Assembly (NCBI RefSeq): GCF_016924665.1
Contig: NZ_JAFFJT010000016.1
Coordinates: 124,001 to 188,000, forward strand
DNA: 64,000 nt
Direction of reading: 5' to 3'
Origin: Nocardioides sp. SYSU D00038
GTDB taxonomy: Bacteria > Actinomycetota > Actinomycetes > Propionibacteriales > Nocardioidaceae
Shown one piece after another: positions 62,488-64,000 of the stretch (position 1 is the first letter of the stretch; the number at the start of each line of letters is the position of its first letter). The notes under the pieces are model-generated. The model saw nothing but the letters and a program-made list of their open reading frames with translations, ran no database searches and was not told the DNA's origin. Made by a program: the position numbers and the translations under genes.

Positions 62488-63035
62488 GGCGGCCGGTGCG
62501 GGCGGCCGCCGTGCTGGCGCTGCTGGCCGCGGCCGCGCTGGCCGGGTGCTCCGACGACGAGCCCGGCGCCACCACGCCGGAGCACACCCTGCCCAGCACG
62601 CCGGCCGAGCCGGCGTGGAACCCGTGCGACGCCCTCGACCCCGCGCCGGTCTCGCGCGCGCTCGGCGCGGAGGTGACGCTCGAGGCCGGCACCCCGGAGG
62701 CCCCGCGCTGCAGCCTGCTCCCGGTCGAGCCCGGCGGCCCCACCCTCAACGTCACCTACGCCTGGACCCAGGTGGGCCTCGCCGAGACCATCGACCAGCT
62801 GCAGCTGCCCGAGGGCGTCGACGTCCGCACCCCCGAGGTGGCCGGGGCCGACGACGCCCGGCTGGTCGTCAACGTCCGGGACGACGCTGCCGCGGTCACC
62901 GGCTTCGTCGACGACGGCGACCTGGTGCAGACCGTCAACGCGCTCGACCTCGCGCCCCACGACGCCGCCACGCTGGTCGCCGCCACCACCGAGGTGGTGC
63001 GGCAGCTGTCGGCGGCCGCCCCGGAGGAGCCGTGA
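62484..63035 (+). CDS. DUF3558-type lipoprotein
   Basis: 183 residues with signal peptide and lipobox (LAGCSDD), a Thr/Pro-rich linker, then WNPCDALDPAPVSRALGAEV and PEAPRCSLLP, the paired-cysteine pattern of actinobacterial DUF3558 lipoproteins. It would sit on the outer membrane face. The GTG start overlaps the kinase stop and its own stop overlaps the next start, so kinase, lipoprotein and DUF6314 protein are co-translated. Confidence 0.85.
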   Translation: MRRPVRAAAVLALLAAAALAGCSDDEPGATTPEHTLPSTPAEPAWNPCDALDPAPVSRALGAEVTLEAGTPEAPRCSLLPVEPGGPTLNVTYAWTQVGLAETIDQLQLPEGVDVRTPEVAGADDARLVVNVRDDAAAVTGFVDDGDLVQTVNALDLAPHDAATLVAATTEVVRQLSAAAPEEP

Positions 63036-63427
63036 CCCCGCCCGACCTCCTCGGCACCTGGCGGATGGAGCGCACCGTCGACGACCGGGTCGCCGGGCGG
63101 CGGCTCGCGCTCACCGCGACGCTGACGCTCACCGACGAGCCCGACGGCCGGGTGCGCTGGCACGAGGCGGGCACGGTCGACTGGTGGGGCGACCCGGCAC
63201 CGTTCACCCGCACGCTCTTCGCCGAGCAGCGACCCGACGGCTGGTGGCTGACCTTCGACGACGGCCGCGACTTCGTGCCGTGGGTGCCGGGAGAGCGGGT
63301 CGACCACCCGTGCGGCGCCGACCACTACGCCGGCCTGCTCGAGCCGCTGGCCGACGGCTGGTCGGTGCGGTGGGAGGTTGCCGGGCCCGCCAAGGACTAC
63401 ACGATGGTGAGCCGGCTGACCCGCTGA
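63032..63427 (+). CDS. DUF6314-type protein, unknown function
   Basis: 131 residues with alternating strands (LLGTWRMERTVDDRVAGRRL, RVRWHEAGTVDWWGDPAPFT, WWLTFDDGRDFVPWVPGERV) and a Cys/Asp/His cluster (HPCGADHYAG), suggesting a lipocalin-like barrel of the DUF6314 family. Biochemistry unknown. The GTG overlaps the lipoprotein stop by four bases. Confidence 0.75.
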   Translation: MTPPDLLGTWRMERTVDDRVAGRRLALTATLTLTDEPDGRVRWHEAGTVDWWGDPAPFTRTLFAEQRPDGWWLTFDDGRDFVPWVPGERVDHPCGADHYAGLLEPLADGWSVRWEVAGPAKDYTMVSRLTR

Positions 63428-63460
63428 GCCGGCGGCCCGCCTGGCCGGGAGAATGGCCGG

Positions 63461-64000
63461 GTGGCCGACGACCTCTCCTTCTTCACCGCGCAGCCCGACG
63501 ACGCCGACACCCTGGTGCCCACCCACATGGCCGCGAGCATGTGGAACGACGACCAGATGCACGGCGTCGCGCTGAGCGGGGCGCTGGCCCGGGCCGCCGA
63601 GCGGCGGCTGGCCGCGCTCGGCCGCGACGACCTGCGCGGCGCGCGCTTCGACGTCGACCTCTTCAAGCAGGGCCGGATGCAGCCCACCCGGTTCGAGACC
63701 ACGGTGGTGCGCGAGGGCCGGCGGATCTGCCTGGTCGACGTGGTCGCCGTCCAGGTCGACGGCCCGGTCGCGCGCGGCACGGCGACGTTCGTCAAGCCCA
63801 CCGAGAGTGCCCCCGGGGAGGCGTGGTCGCCGGCCGAGCGGTTCGCGCCCCCGCCGCCCGAGGTCGCCCCGGAGAGCGACGAGCCGCGGGTGCCGTTCGT
63901 GCGCAGCGACGTCGCCTGGTCGCAGAACTTCCTCGAGCACCAGAACGCCGGACGCAAGCAGACCTGGACGACCGCGATCCCCGTGGTGCCGGGCGACCCG
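63461..64000 (+). CDS. Acyl-CoA thioesterase family protein, cut by the right edge
   Basis: 180 residues are visible. The pattern HMAASMWNDDQMHGVALSGA, RGARFDVDLFKQGRMQPTRF and RRICLVDVVAVQVDGPVARG follows the hot-dog fold of TesB-like thioesterases of the actinobacterial single-chain type. It would hydrolyse acyl-CoA to free acids. GAGAAT (63449-63454) ends 6 bases before the GTG at 63461, a leaderless layout. The C-terminal part lies outside the window. Confidence 0.8.
   Translation, partial: MADDLSFFTAQPDDADTLVPTHMAASMWNDDQMHGVALSGALARAAERRLAALGRDDLRGARFDVDLFKQGRMQPTRFETTVVREGRRICLVDVVAVQVDGPVARGTATFVKPTESAPGEAWSPAERFAPPPPEVAPESDEPRVPFVRSDVAWSQNFLEHQNAGRKQTWTTAIPVVPGDP

Overview
This is about 64 kb of very GC-rich, tightly packed chromosome from an actinobacterium, most likely Nocardioides or a close Nocardioidaceae relative. 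The evidence is frequent GTG starts, many 4-base GTGA/ATGA stop-start overlaps, a MenB, a DUF3558 lipoprotein, a deazaflavin-dependent (Ddn-like) oxidoreductase, DUF222/HNH proteins of the 13E12 type, mycobacterial-type HAMP adenylate cyclases and RecBCD. Many genes have a -10-like hexamer 6-7 bases before the start codon, the signature of leaderless mRNAs. No rRNA, tRNA, CRISPR array, integrase or transposase was seen.

Layout. 0-13 kb: aminopeptidase N (cut by the left edge), RNA 2',3'-cyclic phosphodiesterase, VIT-type metal transporter, lipoprotein, acyl-CoA dehydrogenase, an MFS and an MMPL exporter with a divergent TetR regulator, a sirtuin/lipoprotein pair, a methyltransferase, menB and a Ddn-like oxidoreductase. 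13-15 kb: an intact DUF222/HNH gene inside repeats. 15-24 kb: an ACT protein and the overlapping recC-recB-recD operon. 24-30 kb: small membrane proteins, an alpha/beta hydrolase with divergent TetR regulator and twin operators, two PGPGW membrane proteins, a SnoaL-like protein, a TauE/SafE permease and an FkbM methyltransferase. 30.8-32.6 kb: a second, frameshifted DUF222/HNH copy with the same flanks. 32.7-40.3 kb: an adenylate cyclase facing a tandem array of six paralogous secreted four-cysteine proteins of unknown function. 40-48.5 kb: glutathionyl-hydroquinone reductase, M15 peptidase, GH3 hydrolase, zinc peptidase, and an ATP-grasp/alpha-E fusion overlapping a transglutaminase and a GNAT gene. 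48.5-58.5 kb: DUF1330 protein, HAMP adenylate cyclase, aldo/keto reductase, MFS exporter with divergent HxlR regulator, HisC-like aminotransferase, VanZ protein, DDAH-like hydrolase with divergent GntR regulator, small membrane protein, LMW phosphatase and fructosamine-kinase-like protein. 58.5-60.3 kb: 1.8 kb without a recognisable gene, holding mosaic palindromes and four roughly 350-base repeat units. 60.4-64 kb: a two-component system, a DUF3558 lipoprotein, a DUF6314-type protein and a thioesterase cut by the right edge.

The least explained material is (i) the six-gene secreted array, whose first genes share an upstream palindrome; (ii) a dispersed family of mosaic palindromes whose stems change in a compensated way between copies; (iii) a duplicated DUF222/HNH island carrying a hairpin whose arms differ in sequence between copies while staying complementary; and (iv) tandem 350-base units with a distant fifth copy. 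Several divergent regulator/target pairs have clear operator palindromes between them.
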